A DNA stretch of 22,269 bases. Origin: Rikenella sp. GTDB lineage: Bacteria; Bacteroidota; Bacteroidia; Bacteroidales; Rikenellaceae. A program made the position numbers and the translations under genes. Position 1 is the first letter of the stretch; the number at the start of each line of letters is the position of its first letter. The notes beneath the pieces were generated by a model. That model did not search any database, had not been told where the DNA came from, and saw only the letters and a list, made by a program, of their open reading frames with translations. Location of the stretch: contig JAIDFC010000130.1 in NCBI GenBank assembly GCA_029054535.1, positions 1 to 22,269 of the forward strand. Reading direction: 5' to 3'. Of the stretch, positions 1 to 6,399 are shown piece after piece.

Positions 1-86
1 CCCGAGGACGAAGTTTTCTTGCAAATACACTTCGCCCGGTAGACCCGGAACCGGCAGGCCAACAAAACGCCCAGCGGCACCTCTCC

Positions 87-401
87 CTATTCCTGGAGGC
101 AACGCAGCTGATAACCGTTTCCACGGCGAATGGAGTTGTTGGGGATGCTCCCGCTGTAGTTGAAACTCAGGAAGTAAGCAGAACTGCTTTCAGCAGGAGT
201 CGATGTCGACCAACTGTACCCGGCGTCGCCGACATAACGCAACACACCATCGTTGCTGTGGCGGAAGCCCGGAGCCGGGTAAAACCCGGTGGGGAACGGT
301 GTGGAGAAGTGAGGGGGGCAGTTCCTGTGGGGCACTGTGGCTGTCGTAGGATCGGTGTCAGACCGAACGACGCCTCGAGAGCGGAAAGCAAATCCCCGGT
401 T
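87..401 (-). pseudogene. C-terminal remnant of a FISUMP/fimbrillin-type surface protein
   Basis: The minus strand ends in a segment that resembles the C-terminus of Bacteroidetes FISUMP (Fibrobacter succinogenes major paralogous domain) proteins: a PAPGFR motif, a GYSWS motif, SSAYFLSFN, then GNGYQLRCLQE directly before the TAG stop. These usually form the last 60-70 residues of a much longer secreted protein. Here the frame is open only back to a stop codon at 402-404, which lies inside the palindrome at 392-427. No upstream domain, signal peptide or convincing ATG is visible; a GTG at 335 is the only start-like codon. I read it as a degraded gene fragment whose 5' part is lost. A short expressed ORF is possible but less likely. 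The family assignment rests on recalled motif similarity. Confidence 0.6.
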
Positions 402-427
402 TTAATCGATCGATTGAAACCGGGGAT
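383..427 (-). terminator. Rho-independent terminator of the cupin gene
   Basis: A near-perfect 36-bp palindrome at 392-427 (arms ATCCCCGGTTTTAATCG and CGATTGAAACCGGGGAT, one G-T mismatch) begins 23 bp after the cupin stop. On the minus strand it is followed by the T-rich run TTGCTTT. Position and shape fit an intrinsic terminator, although the T tract is short. Confidence 0.6.
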
Positions 428-450
428 GAGGCGCGGGAAGAGAGGGCCAG

Positions 451-900
451 TTACCATCGAACCGGATCGGACAGGAGGTTGCCGTCCGTGGCGTCTTCGG
501 CGGTGAAAGTTGCGCTGCGATACTGGATGCAAAGCATCACGAGCGGTTCGGAGCCGTTGTTGCGGACCGTTCGTTGTCCTTGCGGCGCGACGCGAACCAC
601 GCTCCCTTCCGCGACCGGGAAAGTCTGCCCGTCGACCTGGAACTCGCCCGATCCGCTCAGGAAAAAGTAAAGCTCTTCGTGGTTTCGGTGCGTGTGCAGA
701 AAACCCGTCTCGGCTCCCGGTTGGAAAGTCTGGAAAGAAAATTCGCCGCCCGTAGCCTTGACCGCCGCGCCGCCGAACACCTTGCCCGGAATCTTGATCT
801 CCGGACCCAGTTCCAACGTGTATTCGCCGAGTTCGCTCAGTTTTCCGAGGCAGATAGCGCTGAAGTGAGTGCCGGTCGCGATTTCTTCGATCTGTTTCAT
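451..900 (-). CDS. Small cupin-domain protein
   Basis: A 149-residue single-domain cupin of unknown substrate. The first cupin motif is clear: H69-T-H71 followed by E75/E76 and a GSGEFQVDG turn, which fits a metal-binding beta barrel. The second motif (APQGQRTVRNNG, about residues 105-116) has the usual proline, glycine and asparagine, but the normal histidine is replaced by arginine, so any metal would have fewer ligands. The reading frame continues upstream of residue 1. I chose the ATG at 900 because the cupin family similarity starts there and a promoter match lies at 933-963, inside the longer frame. There is no signal peptide, so it is probably cytosolic. It is divergent from the HxlR regulator and probably controlled by it (inference). 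Small cupins of this type often handle reactive carbonyls, quinones or sugars; the sequence does not say which. Confidence 0.85.
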   Translation of the reverse strand: MKQIEEIATGTHFSAICLGKLSELGEYTLELGPEIKIPGKVFGGAAVKATGGEFSFQTFQPGAETGFLHTHRNHEELYFFLSGSGEFQVDGQTFPVAEGSVVRVAPQGQRTVRNNGSEPLVMLCIQYRSATFTAEDATDGNLLSDPVRW

Positions 901-932
901 GTCGATTGATGTTTTTTGGATGTTTACGGAGG

Positions 933-963
933 CAAAACTAAATGACGGATTGCTGTCTGTCAA
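933..963 (-). promoter_or_regulatory. Bacteroidetes-type promoter of the cupin gene
   Basis: On the minus strand TTG (961-963) is followed, 20 bp later, by TAGTTTTG (933-940), an exact match to the -7 consensus TAnnTTTG. Transcription would start about 30 bp before the ATG at 900. Confidence 0.65.
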
Positions 964-993
964 GAGGTTACATTTTTGTCCGATAGTAACCTC
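964..993. promoter_or_regulatory. Candidate HxlR operator (perfect inverted repeat)
   Basis: GAGGTTAC at 964-971 and GTAACCTC at 986-993 form a perfect 8-bp inverted repeat with a 14-bp spacer. The repeat directly abuts the -33 TTG of the cupin promoter. HxlR proteins are dimeric winged-helix regulators that commonly bind such dyads next to the divergent target gene. That this one is the binding site is inference. Confidence 0.6.
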
Positions 994-1019
994 GCGCTCG
1001 CTTTTGTTGAACGGCAGGC

Positions 1020-1066
1020 GGTTACGAAACAAAAAAAGGAGATTTTTCGTTTCTTCTTTTGTAACT
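1020..1066. promoter_or_regulatory. Second candidate operator over the HxlR promoter
   Basis: GGTTAC (1020-1025) and GTAAC (1061-1065) repeat the half-sites of the 964-993 dyad. Comparing the wider arms GTTACGAAAC and CTTTTGTAAC gives 8 of 10 complementary positions. The right half overlaps the -7 element TAACTTTG, which would suit autoregulation. The wide spacing makes this weaker than the first dyad. Confidence 0.35.
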
Positions 1067-1069
1067 TTG
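1062..1069 (+). promoter_or_regulatory. -7 promoter element of the HxlR gene
   Basis: TAACTTTG matches the Bacteroidetes -7 consensus TAnnTTTG and lies about 65 bp before the ATG at 1136. No clear TTTG -33 box is present at the expected spacing, so activity may be weak or regulated. Confidence 0.45.
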
Positions 1070-1135
1070 CGGAAGAGAGCAACTGTCCGAAAGTTAGTGT
1101 ATCGGATCGGTATAGAACCTGCCTCTGACGGGACG

Positions 1136-1519
1136 ATGAAAGAAAAAAACGAGGAACGCAATTCGATTCTTGAGATCTGTCCGATCCGAAACGTGGTGGC
1201 TCGTTTCGGAAACAAGTGGTCGTTGTTGGTGGTGATCGTGCTGAGCGAACACCCGGAGGCCGTGCGATTCAACGAACTGGGCCGGTTGATTCCGGACATC
1301 TCGTCGCGTGTCCTGTCGGGTACGTTGCGGAAGCTCGAAGCGGACGGCCTGATCTCGCGACAGATCTATCCGGTCGTTCCGCCGCGCGTGGAGTACCGCT
1401 TGACCGAGATCGGTCTCTCGCTCGTCCCGCTCATTCGCCAACTGACCGAATGGGCGCAGGTCAACATGCGGACGATCGTCGACCATCGCCGAGCTTACGA
1501 GGCGCGAGAGGAAAAATAG
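1136..1519 (+). CDS. HxlR-family winged-helix transcriptional regulator
   Basis: A 127-residue protein consisting almost entirely of an HxlR winged-helix domain. It contains the family signature CPIRNVVARFGNKWSLLVV (about residues 15-33), a recognition-helix region with SSRVLSGTLRKLEADGLI, and the wing ending in VEYRLTEIGLSL. Cys15 corresponds to the conserved N-terminal cysteine that senses electrophiles or oxidants in YodB/HypR-type members, so redox or quinone sensing is a reasonable inference. The open frame extends upstream of 1136, but family similarity and the -7 element at 1062-1069 support the ATG at 1136. It is divergent from the cupin gene, its likely target. The next gene downstream has its own promoter. 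Confidence 0.92.
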   Translation: MKEKNEERNSILEICPIRNVVARFGNKWSLLVVIVLSEHPEAVRFNELGRLIPDISSRVLSGTLRKLEADGLISRQIYPVVPPRVEYRLTEIGLSLVPLIRQLTEWAQVNMRTIVDHRRAYEAREEK

Positions 1520-1543
1520 AACGATATATCGCTAAAAAATCAT

Positions 1544-1551
1544 TACCTTTG
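1544..1551 (+). promoter_or_regulatory. -7 promoter element of the FKBP gene
   Basis: TACCTTTG matches TAnnTTTG and lies 78 bp before the FKBP start codon. No TTTG box is visible at the right distance upstream. Confidence 0.5.
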
Positions 1552-1628
1552 CACGCTCAGTTTCGATCTCGAGCGTAGAGAGAACCGATTCAGAACAACA
1601 ACTTAAATATTTTTTTAATCACAGCATC

Positions 1629-2315
1629 ATGAAAAAACTTAGTGTTTTCGCCGCTACGGTTTTTGCCGGATTGACGGCCCTGACATCGTGCGGCATTGGC
1701 GGAAGCCGGCTGGCGACCGAGATGGACACGCTGGCTTATGCCATCGGGACCGACCTCGGGAATATGGCTTTCGGCTTCGACTCGACCCTCAATCCGGATA
1801 TCCTGGCGGCGGCCGTGAAGGACGTTTACGCCAAAAACAGCCGGATGAAGCCTGAAGAGGCTGCGGCGTTTATTCAGGAATACATGACCGTCGGCCGGGC
1901 GCGCAAGAATGCGGCTGCCGGGAAAGAGTTCCTCGAAAAAGCGATCAAAGACGGGGCCGAAACGCTGCCCAGCGGGTTGGCTTACAAGATCGAAAAACCG
2001 GGAGCCGGGGCGAAAGTGGCGGTCGGAGACTCGATCTCTGTGAAATACGTCCTGACTTTGCCGAACGGCCAGGTGGTGGATCAGAGCGGCGATGAAAGCC
2101 GGGACTTCGTTCTCGACGACCAACATCTGATCAAAGCCTGGATCGAAGGGGTGCCGTTGATCGGCGAAGGTGGGAAAATCACCCTCTTCGTACCGAGTGA
2201 ATTGGGATACGGCGAAAGAGGTAACTACGGTATCGGGCCGAACCAGGCGCTGAAATTCGATATCGAAGTAACCAAAGTGGTACGTGGACCGAAAAAAACG
2301 GTCGAAGAAGAATAG
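1629..2315 (+). CDS. FKBP-type peptidyl-prolyl isomerase lipoprotein
   Basis: A 228-residue exported proline isomerase. The N-terminus is a lipoprotein signal peptide (MKKL, a hydrophobic stretch, lipobox LTSC with Cys21), so the protein should be lipid-anchored in the envelope. Residues about 30-105 form a helical region like the FKBP N-terminal dimerisation domain (LAYAIGTDLGNM, then repeated helices). Residues about 112-220 are the FKBP catalytic domain, with VGDSISVKYVLTLPNGQVVDQS, a VPLIGEGGKITLFVPSELGYGERG segment and a final FDIEVTKV strand. The architecture matches the Mip/FkpA group, which helps proteins fold in the periplasm. The start has no competitor. A -7 element lies upstream and a strong terminator downstream, so it is probably monocistronic. 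Confidence 0.93.
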   Translation: MKKLSVFAATVFAGLTALTSCGIGGSRLATEMDTLAYAIGTDLGNMAFGFDSTLNPDILAAAVKDVYAKNSRMKPEEAAAFIQEYMTVGRARKNAAAGKEFLEKAIKDGAETLPSGLAYKIEKPGAGAKVAVGDSISVKYVLTLPNGQVVDQSGDESRDFVLDDQHLIKAWIEGVPLIGEGGKITLFVPSELGYGERGNYGIGPNQALKFDIEVTKVVRGPKKTVEEE

Positions 2316-2382
2316 GCGAAAGGGATACGACGTGCGGGGCGGGGGGCGTTGCTTTCGGCGAGGCCCGTGCGAAACAGATCGA

Positions 2383-2425
2383 ACCGATGTGCGCGGCTCT
2401 GTTGTGCCGCGCACATCGGTTTTTT
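2383..2425 (+). terminator. Rho-independent terminator after the FKBP gene
   Basis: A perfect 15-bp stem (ACCGATGTGCGCGGC at 2383-2397 with its complement at 2406-2420) encloses an 8-nt loop and is followed by a run of T residues. It separates the FKBP gene from the cyclophilin promoter. Confidence 0.9.
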
Positions 2426-2453
2426 CGTCGACCGATGCGAAAAACTGCTCCGC

Positions 2454-2485
2454 TTTGGTTTTCACGCTGGAAAACGCTACCTTTA
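2454..2485 (+). promoter_or_regulatory. Promoter of the cyclophilin-DUF3127 operon
   Basis: TTTG (2454-2457), 20 bp, then TACCTTTA (2478-2485) matches the Bacteroidetes promoter consensus except for the last base. It directly follows the upstream terminator and lies 24 bp before the ATG. Confidence 0.65.
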
Positions 2486-2509
2486 CCTGCAATTAAGAGA
2501 CGGAAAAAT

Positions 2510-2968
2510 ATGAAAAAAGCAGAGATACATACCGCAAAAGGTGTGATGAAGGTCGAACTGTACGACCAAGATGCGCCCGGAACGGTGGCCAATTTTTGTA
2601 AACTGGCTCAGAGCGGATTCTATGACGGATTGACGTTCCATCGGGTTATTCCCGGGTTCGTGATTCAGGGCGGGTGTCCGAAAGGAGACGGTACCGGAGG
2701 ACCGGGATATACCATCAAGTGCGAAACCGGTGGCGGCCACCAGTACCACGATCGCGGTGTGCTGTCGATGGCTCATGCGGGGCGGGATACCGGTGGGTCG
2801 CAGTTCTTCATTTGCCACAATCGCGCCAATACGGCTCATCTGGACGGGGTGCATACCTGTTTCGGACGCGTCGTCGAGGGGCTGGAGGTCATCGATGCGA
2901 TTCGGGCCGGGGATGTGATCGAACGAATCCTCGTCCTGGATGACGATTCTGCGAATAAAAACGAATAA
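2510..2968 (+). CDS. Cyclophilin-type peptidyl-prolyl cis-trans isomerase
   Basis: A 152-residue cytosolic cyclophilin (PpiB-like) that catalyses cis-trans isomerisation of prolyl bonds. The active-site blocks are complete: FHRVIPGFVIQGG with the catalytic arginine, GGSQFFIC, and HLDGVHTCFGRVVEGLEVID. The length suits a minimal bacterial cyclophilin. There is no signal peptide. The frame is open upstream of 2510, but the domain begins at MKKAEIHTAKG and the promoter lies at 2454-2485, so the ATG at 2510 is preferred. It is followed after 21 bp by the DUF3127 gene, which suggests one operon. Confidence 0.94.
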   Translation: MKKAEIHTAKGVMKVELYDQDAPGTVANFCKLAQSGFYDGLTFHRVIPGFVIQGGCPKGDGTGGPGYTIKCETGGGHQYHDRGVLSMAHAGRDTGGSQFFICHNRANTAHLDGVHTCFGRVVEGLEVIDAIRAGDVIERILVLDDDSANKNE

Positions 2969-2989
2969 TTTACTTAGAACCAACGTGAT

Positions 2990-3403
2990 ATGGATTTTGA
3001 ACTGACCGTACTTCAGGTGTTGCCGGTGGTAACGGGCCAAAGCGCTCGGGGCGAGTGGAAAAAACAGGAGGTGATCTTCGAACAACCGGGAGAATACAGC
3101 CGGAAACTGTGTGTCGGCTTCTGGAACGATCGCGCGGTGGACGCGGCGGCGTTGCAACCGGGAGACCGGGTGGCAATCAGCGTCAATGTCGAATCGAGGG
3201 AGTATAACGGAAGATGGTATACCGAGGTCCGGGCGTGGCGTATGAACAGACTCGAAGGACAAGCGCAAACCTCTTCTTACCAACCGACCGGAGGCTATCA
3301 GGAACCGGCTGCTGCTCAGCAACCGCAGCAAACGGCGGCTCCGGCGACCCAACAGCAAACGGGACCGACTTCGGCGGCGGATGTCGACGACCTGCCGTTC
3401 TAA
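2990..3403 (+). CDS. DUF3127 protein with SSB-like acidic C-terminal tail
   Basis: A 137-residue protein of the DUF3127 family, common in Bacteroidetes and of unknown function. Residues 1 to about 92 form a compact beta-rich domain (ELTVLQVLPVVTGQS, GEWKKQEVIFEQ, LCVGFWNDRAV, PGDRVAISVNVESREYNGRWYTEVRAW) that resembles an OB fold. It is followed by a low-complexity Q/P/A/T-rich linker. The last residues, DVDDLPF, closely resemble the DDDIPF tip of single-stranded DNA-binding protein, which recruits DNA repair and replication partners. That suggests a DNA- or RNA-associated role, but this is inference. It starts 21 bp after the cyclophilin gene and is followed by a terminator-like hairpin. Confidence 0.85.
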   Translation: MDFELTVLQVLPVVTGQSARGEWKKQEVIFEQPGEYSRKLCVGFWNDRAVDAAALQPGDRVAISVNVESREYNGRWYTEVRAWRMNRLEGQAQTSSYQPTGGYQEPAAAQQPQQTAAPATQQQTGPTSAADVDDLPF

Positions 3404-3439
3404 GTCGCTTGTGCTCGGCCGCTGCCGAAACTGAACTTC

Positions 3440-3480
3440 GGGACTCGGGCAGACGTTATGTCGCCCAAGTCCCGTTTCTT
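3440..3480 (+). terminator. Terminator-like hairpin after the DUF3127 gene
   Basis: GGGACTCGGGC (3440-3450) pairs with GCCCAAGTCCC (3463-3473), 10 of 11 positions, around a 12-nt loop. It is followed by the T-rich stretch GTTTCTTATC. It lies 36 bp after the stop codon. Confidence 0.65.
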
Positions 3481-3511
3481 ATCTATATATCGTACTTTTA
3501 TATTTATATAG

Positions 3512-3822
3512 CCATTCTTTAGCGACGTGCGGGTACTGTTCTCTTTGTGAACAAAGAGAACCAGAAAAACTTTCGGGAATGCTACGCATTCCATGACCGT
3601 TCTTAGTTGAATAGCTTTGCGTTTTCTTGTGGGGTGGTCTTTTTGTGGCGCGCTTAGGCTGCATTAACCTTATTGCGCGCTCACAAAAAGTGCCACCCCG
3701 AGGATAAGTCCGCAAGGCTCTTGACTACGGCAGCCCATGCGATACGTAGTATCGCCGGAAGTCTTTTTGGTACTTTTTCTTCAGAAAAAGTACGGTACCA
3801 TACCGTAGCCAATGATTGAGTA
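3512..3822 (-). repeat. Mosaic palindromic element, copy 1 (TTCA end at 3512 side)
   Basis: A 310-bp gene-free element in reverse orientation relative to the copies at 9347 and 19411. From 3512 it contains the flank CTTTAGCGACGTGCGGGTAC, a hairpin with stem GTTCTCTTTG (3538-3561), a GGAATGC/GCATTCC hairpin (3576-3592), and a long core inverted repeat. The core arms lie at 3631-3653 and 3675-3699 (starting GGGGTGG and ending CCACCCC). Next come a GCGATAC/GTATCGC hairpin (3739-3755), a hairpin with stem GTACTTTTTC (3770-3793), and the flank CCGTAGCCAATGATTG. It fills the gap between the DUF3127 and mutY genes and ends 31 bp before the mutY start. No protein-coding potential or transposase is visible. 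Confidence 0.85.
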
Positions 3823-3853
3823 TGTAAATAAAAGTACAATTTATGATTGGAAG

Positions 3854-4900
3854 ATGGATTTTGTCGGACTGATCGATTGGTATGAGCGGTCGAGTCGTGC
3901 GTTGCCGTGGCGGGCGACGCACGATCCGTATCGGATTTGGCTTTCGGAGGTGATTTTGCAGCAGACACGCGTGGTGCAGGGATTGGAGTATTACGGTCGG
4001 TTCGTCGAGCGTTTTCCTACCGTCGTCGCTCTCGCTCAGGCCACCGAAGACGAGGTGTTGAAACTGTGGCAGGGATTGGGGTATTACAGTCGCGCTCGGA
4101 ACTTGCATGCGGCGGCCAGGCAGGTCGAGGAGTTGCACCGCGGAGAGTTTCCGACAACGTACGACGATGTGCGAGCGTTGCGAGGCGTGGGGGATTATAC
4201 GGCAGCGGCGATCGTCTCGTTCGCCGTCGATGCGCCGTATGCGGTGGTGGACGGGAATGTGTATCGGGTGTTGAGCCGGTTGTTGGATCTGGATACGCCG
4301 ATCGACACCACGATCGGGAAAAAAACCTTTGCAGAGGCTGCGAATACCCTGTTGACCGACTACCTCGCTGTTGCGGGGAACCGAGGGAGCGGAATTTATA
4401 ACCAGGCAGTTATGGAGTTGGGTGCCCTGGTTTGTACCCCGCGAGGGGCTCGGTGCGAGGAGTGTCCGTTGGCCGACGGGTGCCTGGCCCGGCGAAACGG
4501 GACCGTTGACGCAAGGCCGGTGAAGCGGGGGAAGACTGCGCAGAAAGCGCGCTATTTCAACTATTTGCACATTATCGACCGGAGCGGACGGACCGTGATC
4601 TGTCGGCGTGGGGGGCAGGATATTTGGCAGGGACTGTACGAGTTTCCGTTGATCGAGACGCCTGCCGAGGTTGAATTCGAGACATTGACCATTCCCGTTC
4701 CTGATTATCTCTGGACCGGGGCGGTGCGGATGCCGCGCCACGTGCTTTCGCACCGCATTATCCACGCCGTTTTTCACCGACTGGTTGTACCGGATTTGAG
4801 TCGGACGGCGTTGCCCGCAGGGTGGATCGTCGTTCCGGCGGAGAAGCTCGGCGACTATGCCGTAGCGCGGCTGACGGAGCTCTATCTGGAGCGGGACTGA
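3854..4900 (+). CDS. mutY: A/G-specific adenine DNA glycosylase MutY
   Basis: A 348-residue base-excision repair enzyme that removes adenine mispaired with 8-oxoguanine. The N-terminal half is the HhH-GPD glycosylase fold. It includes SEVILQQTRV with the catalytic glutamate, LWQGLGYYSRARNL, the helix-hairpin-helix LRGVGDYTAAAI, and VVDGNVYRV with the catalytic aspartate. The iron-sulphur loop is intact, with cysteines spaced C-X6-C-X2-C-X5-C (CTPRGARCEECPLADGC). The C-terminal part is the NUDIX-like 8-oxoG recognition domain (RYFNYLHIID, WQGLYEFPLIE, LSHRIIHAVFHR). I prefer the ATG at 3854 because the family begins at DFVGLIDWY; an in-frame ATG at 3812 lies inside the adjacent repeat. The gene converges on bioD with only 8 bp between the stop codons. 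Confidence 0.96.
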   Translation: MDFVGLIDWYERSSRALPWRATHDPYRIWLSEVILQQTRVVQGLEYYGRFVERFPTVVALAQATEDEVLKLWQGLGYYSRARNLHAAARQVEELHRGEFPTTYDDVRALRGVGDYTAAAIVSFAVDAPYAVVDGNVYRVLSRLLDLDTPIDTTIGKKTFAEAANTLLTDYLAVAGNRGSGIYNQAVMELGALVCTPRGARCEECPLADGCLARRNGTVDARPVKRGKTAQKARYFNYLHIIDRSGRTVICRRGGQDIWQGLYEFPLIETPAEVEFETLTIPVPDYLWTGAVRMPRHVLSHRIIHAVFHRLVVPDLSRTALPAGWIVVPAEKLGDYAVARLTELYLERD

Positions 4901-4908
4901 GCCGGATT

Positions 4909-5604
4909 TTAGTCGGCTTTCGGGATGTCGATGATTCGGGCCTGCGGAAAGTAGGTTTGCAGGTAGGTCTCGATATAAGCCCGCGTATCGGCCGCGATGA
5001 TCGGATCGCCCGCCGGGTAGAGTTTCCACAGTACGGCCGCGATCTCGATCCGCCGGGCGCGACACGCTTCGAAGCTCAGCAGCGTGTGGTTCAGGCTTCC
5101 GAGTCGGGCCGAGGTTACGAACAGCAGCGGCAGGCGTTGTTCTGCCACGTAATCGGCCGTCAGGTACTCGTGCGGCGTACGGTCCGGGTCGAACGGCCGC
5201 AACGGAACCAGCAGTCCGCCCGCCCCTTCGATCAATACCGTATCGTATTGCTTCAAAAGGTTTTGGGTAGCCTCTTCGATAAGAGTGGTTTGCACGTAGG
5301 TCCCCTCTAACTGGGCCGAGAGGTGCGGCGAGGCCGGAAAACGGTATATGATCGGACAGGTGGTCCGGTCCGTGTCCACCGCCTGCAACGGAATCCCCAT
5401 CAGCCGCCGATGCAGTTCGATGTCTTCCGAACGATCGGTACAACCCGTCTGGACGAACTTCTGGGTGATGACCCGTCGTCCCTGTTCGGCCAGCATCCGG
5501 GCTAGCTGGCCCGTGGCATAACTCTTGCCTGCATCGGTATCGATGCCGCTCACGAAATAGGCTCCGGGTGAAAGTAAGTCCATGACGGTTGATTTTCGGT
5601 TCAT
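4909..5604 (-). CDS. bioD: Dethiobiotin synthetase BioD
   Basis: A 231-residue ATP-dependent ligase that closes the ureido ring of 7,8-diaminopelargonate using CO2, the penultimate step of biotin synthesis. It has the P-loop GIDTDAGKS (residues about 20-28, with Ser where many homologues have Thr), KFVQTGC, the switch-like CPIIYRF, and EGAGGLLVPL. It is the last gene of the comB-DUF2007-bioF-bioG-bioC-bioD run and begins 6 bp after bioC. An alternative ATG at 5583 (MDLLSPGAYF) is nearer the usual family start; the ATG at 5604 is chosen for its tight spacing to bioC. bioA and bioB are not in this window. Confidence 0.93.
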   Translation of the reverse strand: MNRKSTVMDLLSPGAYFVSGIDTDAGKSYATGQLARMLAEQGRRVITQKFVQTGCTDRSEDIELHRRLMGIPLQAVDTDRTTCPIIYRFPASPHLSAQLEGTYVQTTLIEEATQNLLKQYDTVLIEGAGGLLVPLRPFDPDRTPHEYLTADYVAEQRLPLLFVTSARLGSLNHTLLSFEACRARRIEIAAVLWKLYPAGDPIIAADTRAYIETYLQTYFPQARIIDIPKAD

Positions 5605-5610
5605 GTTTCT

Positions 5611-6399
5611 CTATCGTTTTTCGGCCAGCACGAGGATCGGATGGAAGGTCAGCGTTACGTCCCGATCCGCCGTTTCGACCGCAGGGGCGGTGTAAGCGGC
5701 CCGATAATCGGCTTCGAACTGTCGCAGCCGGTTGTGGGTCCACCGTTCGGCCGCCACGGCGTTGACCCCGGTCAGCCGCAGGTGGCGCAACACGTCGGTC
5801 GGGGTGGGGTAGAGCGGCCGTTCGATCCACTCCTCGGCGACCGTCGGTTCCAGTCCGGCCCGGCGGCAAAATTCGATCAACTCGGTCAACGGATAGTAGT
5901 CGAGTCCCTGGCCTGTGGTGGCTGTGATTTCCCGAAAGTTCTCCGGTCCGAAGGTGCTGAATGCCAGCAGACCGCCCGACTCGCGGAGTCCCGCCGCGGC
6001 GCGGGCTATGAAGCCCGGCAGGTCGTCGAACCACTGCACGACCGATGCGCTGGCGATCAGATCGCAGCCTCCATGCTCCGAAGCCGCGAAGTCGAACCGT
6101 TCGCCGTCGCCGGCCTCGAACCGAACCGTTTGCTTTTTCGGCAGGTAGTCTCGACTTTCGGCCACTAAGTCGTTGACGATCCACGCCGCCTCCGGAAACA
6201 GACGGACCAAATGCCGGGTCAGAAATCCCGTTCCGGCTCCGATCTCGACGCCGTGCCGAATGGCCGCTCGGGAGGACACCGCCTGCGCGAGCCGATCGGC
6301 GAGGCGGTCGGCAATCGCCCGCTGCACCGTCGCCAGCGTGTCGTAACTCTCCAGACGACGCGAAAATCTTCTCTGTAACAGGTGTTTATCGTGCTTCAT
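5611..6399 (-). CDS. bioC: Malonyl-ACP O-methyltransferase BioC
   Basis: A 262-residue SAM-dependent methyltransferase. BioC methylates malonyl-ACP so that it can enter fatty acid synthesis and be extended to pimeloyl-ACP methyl ester. The sequence starts with the typical RRFSRRLESYDTLATVQ segment. It then has the SAM-binding GVEIGAGTGFLT (residues about 49-60), the DLIASASVVQWFDDLPGF block, and GGLLAFSTFGPENFREI, which is characteristic of BioC. The frame is open upstream to 6540, but similarity begins at MKHDKHLLQRRF. The ATG at 6399 therefore overlaps the end of bioG by 14 bp, consistent with translational coupling. Its product is the substrate chain freed by BioG after elongation. Confidence 0.94.
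   Translation of the reverse strand: MKHDKHLLQRRFSRRLESYDTLATVQRAIADRLADRLAQAVSSRAAIRHGVEIGAGTGFLTRHLVRLFPEAAWIVNDLVAESRDYLPKKQTVRFEAGDGERFDFAASEHGGCDLIASASVVQWFDDLPGFIARAAAGLRESGGLLAFSTFGPENFREITATTGQGLDYYPLTELIEFCRRAGLEPTVAEEWIERPLYPTPTDVLRHLRLTGVNAVAAERWTHNRLRQFEADYRAAYTAPAVETADRDVTLTFHPILVLAEKR

Noticed and set aside
3631..3699. Core inverted repeats considered as invertible promoter switches
   Set aside because: The segment between the arms is only about 20 nt and contains no full promoter, and there is no nearby recombinase gene.
4900..4920. AGCCG/CGGCT hairpin between the mutY and bioD stops, considered as a bidirectional terminator
   Set aside because: The stem has only 5 bp, with almost no T tract on either side.
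3725..6184. An 819-codon minus-strand open frame spanning mutY, bioD and bioC
   Set aside because: It is antisense to mutY and out of frame with bioD and bioC, is rich in Arg/Pro/Gly as expected of a high-GC shadow frame, and shows no domain.
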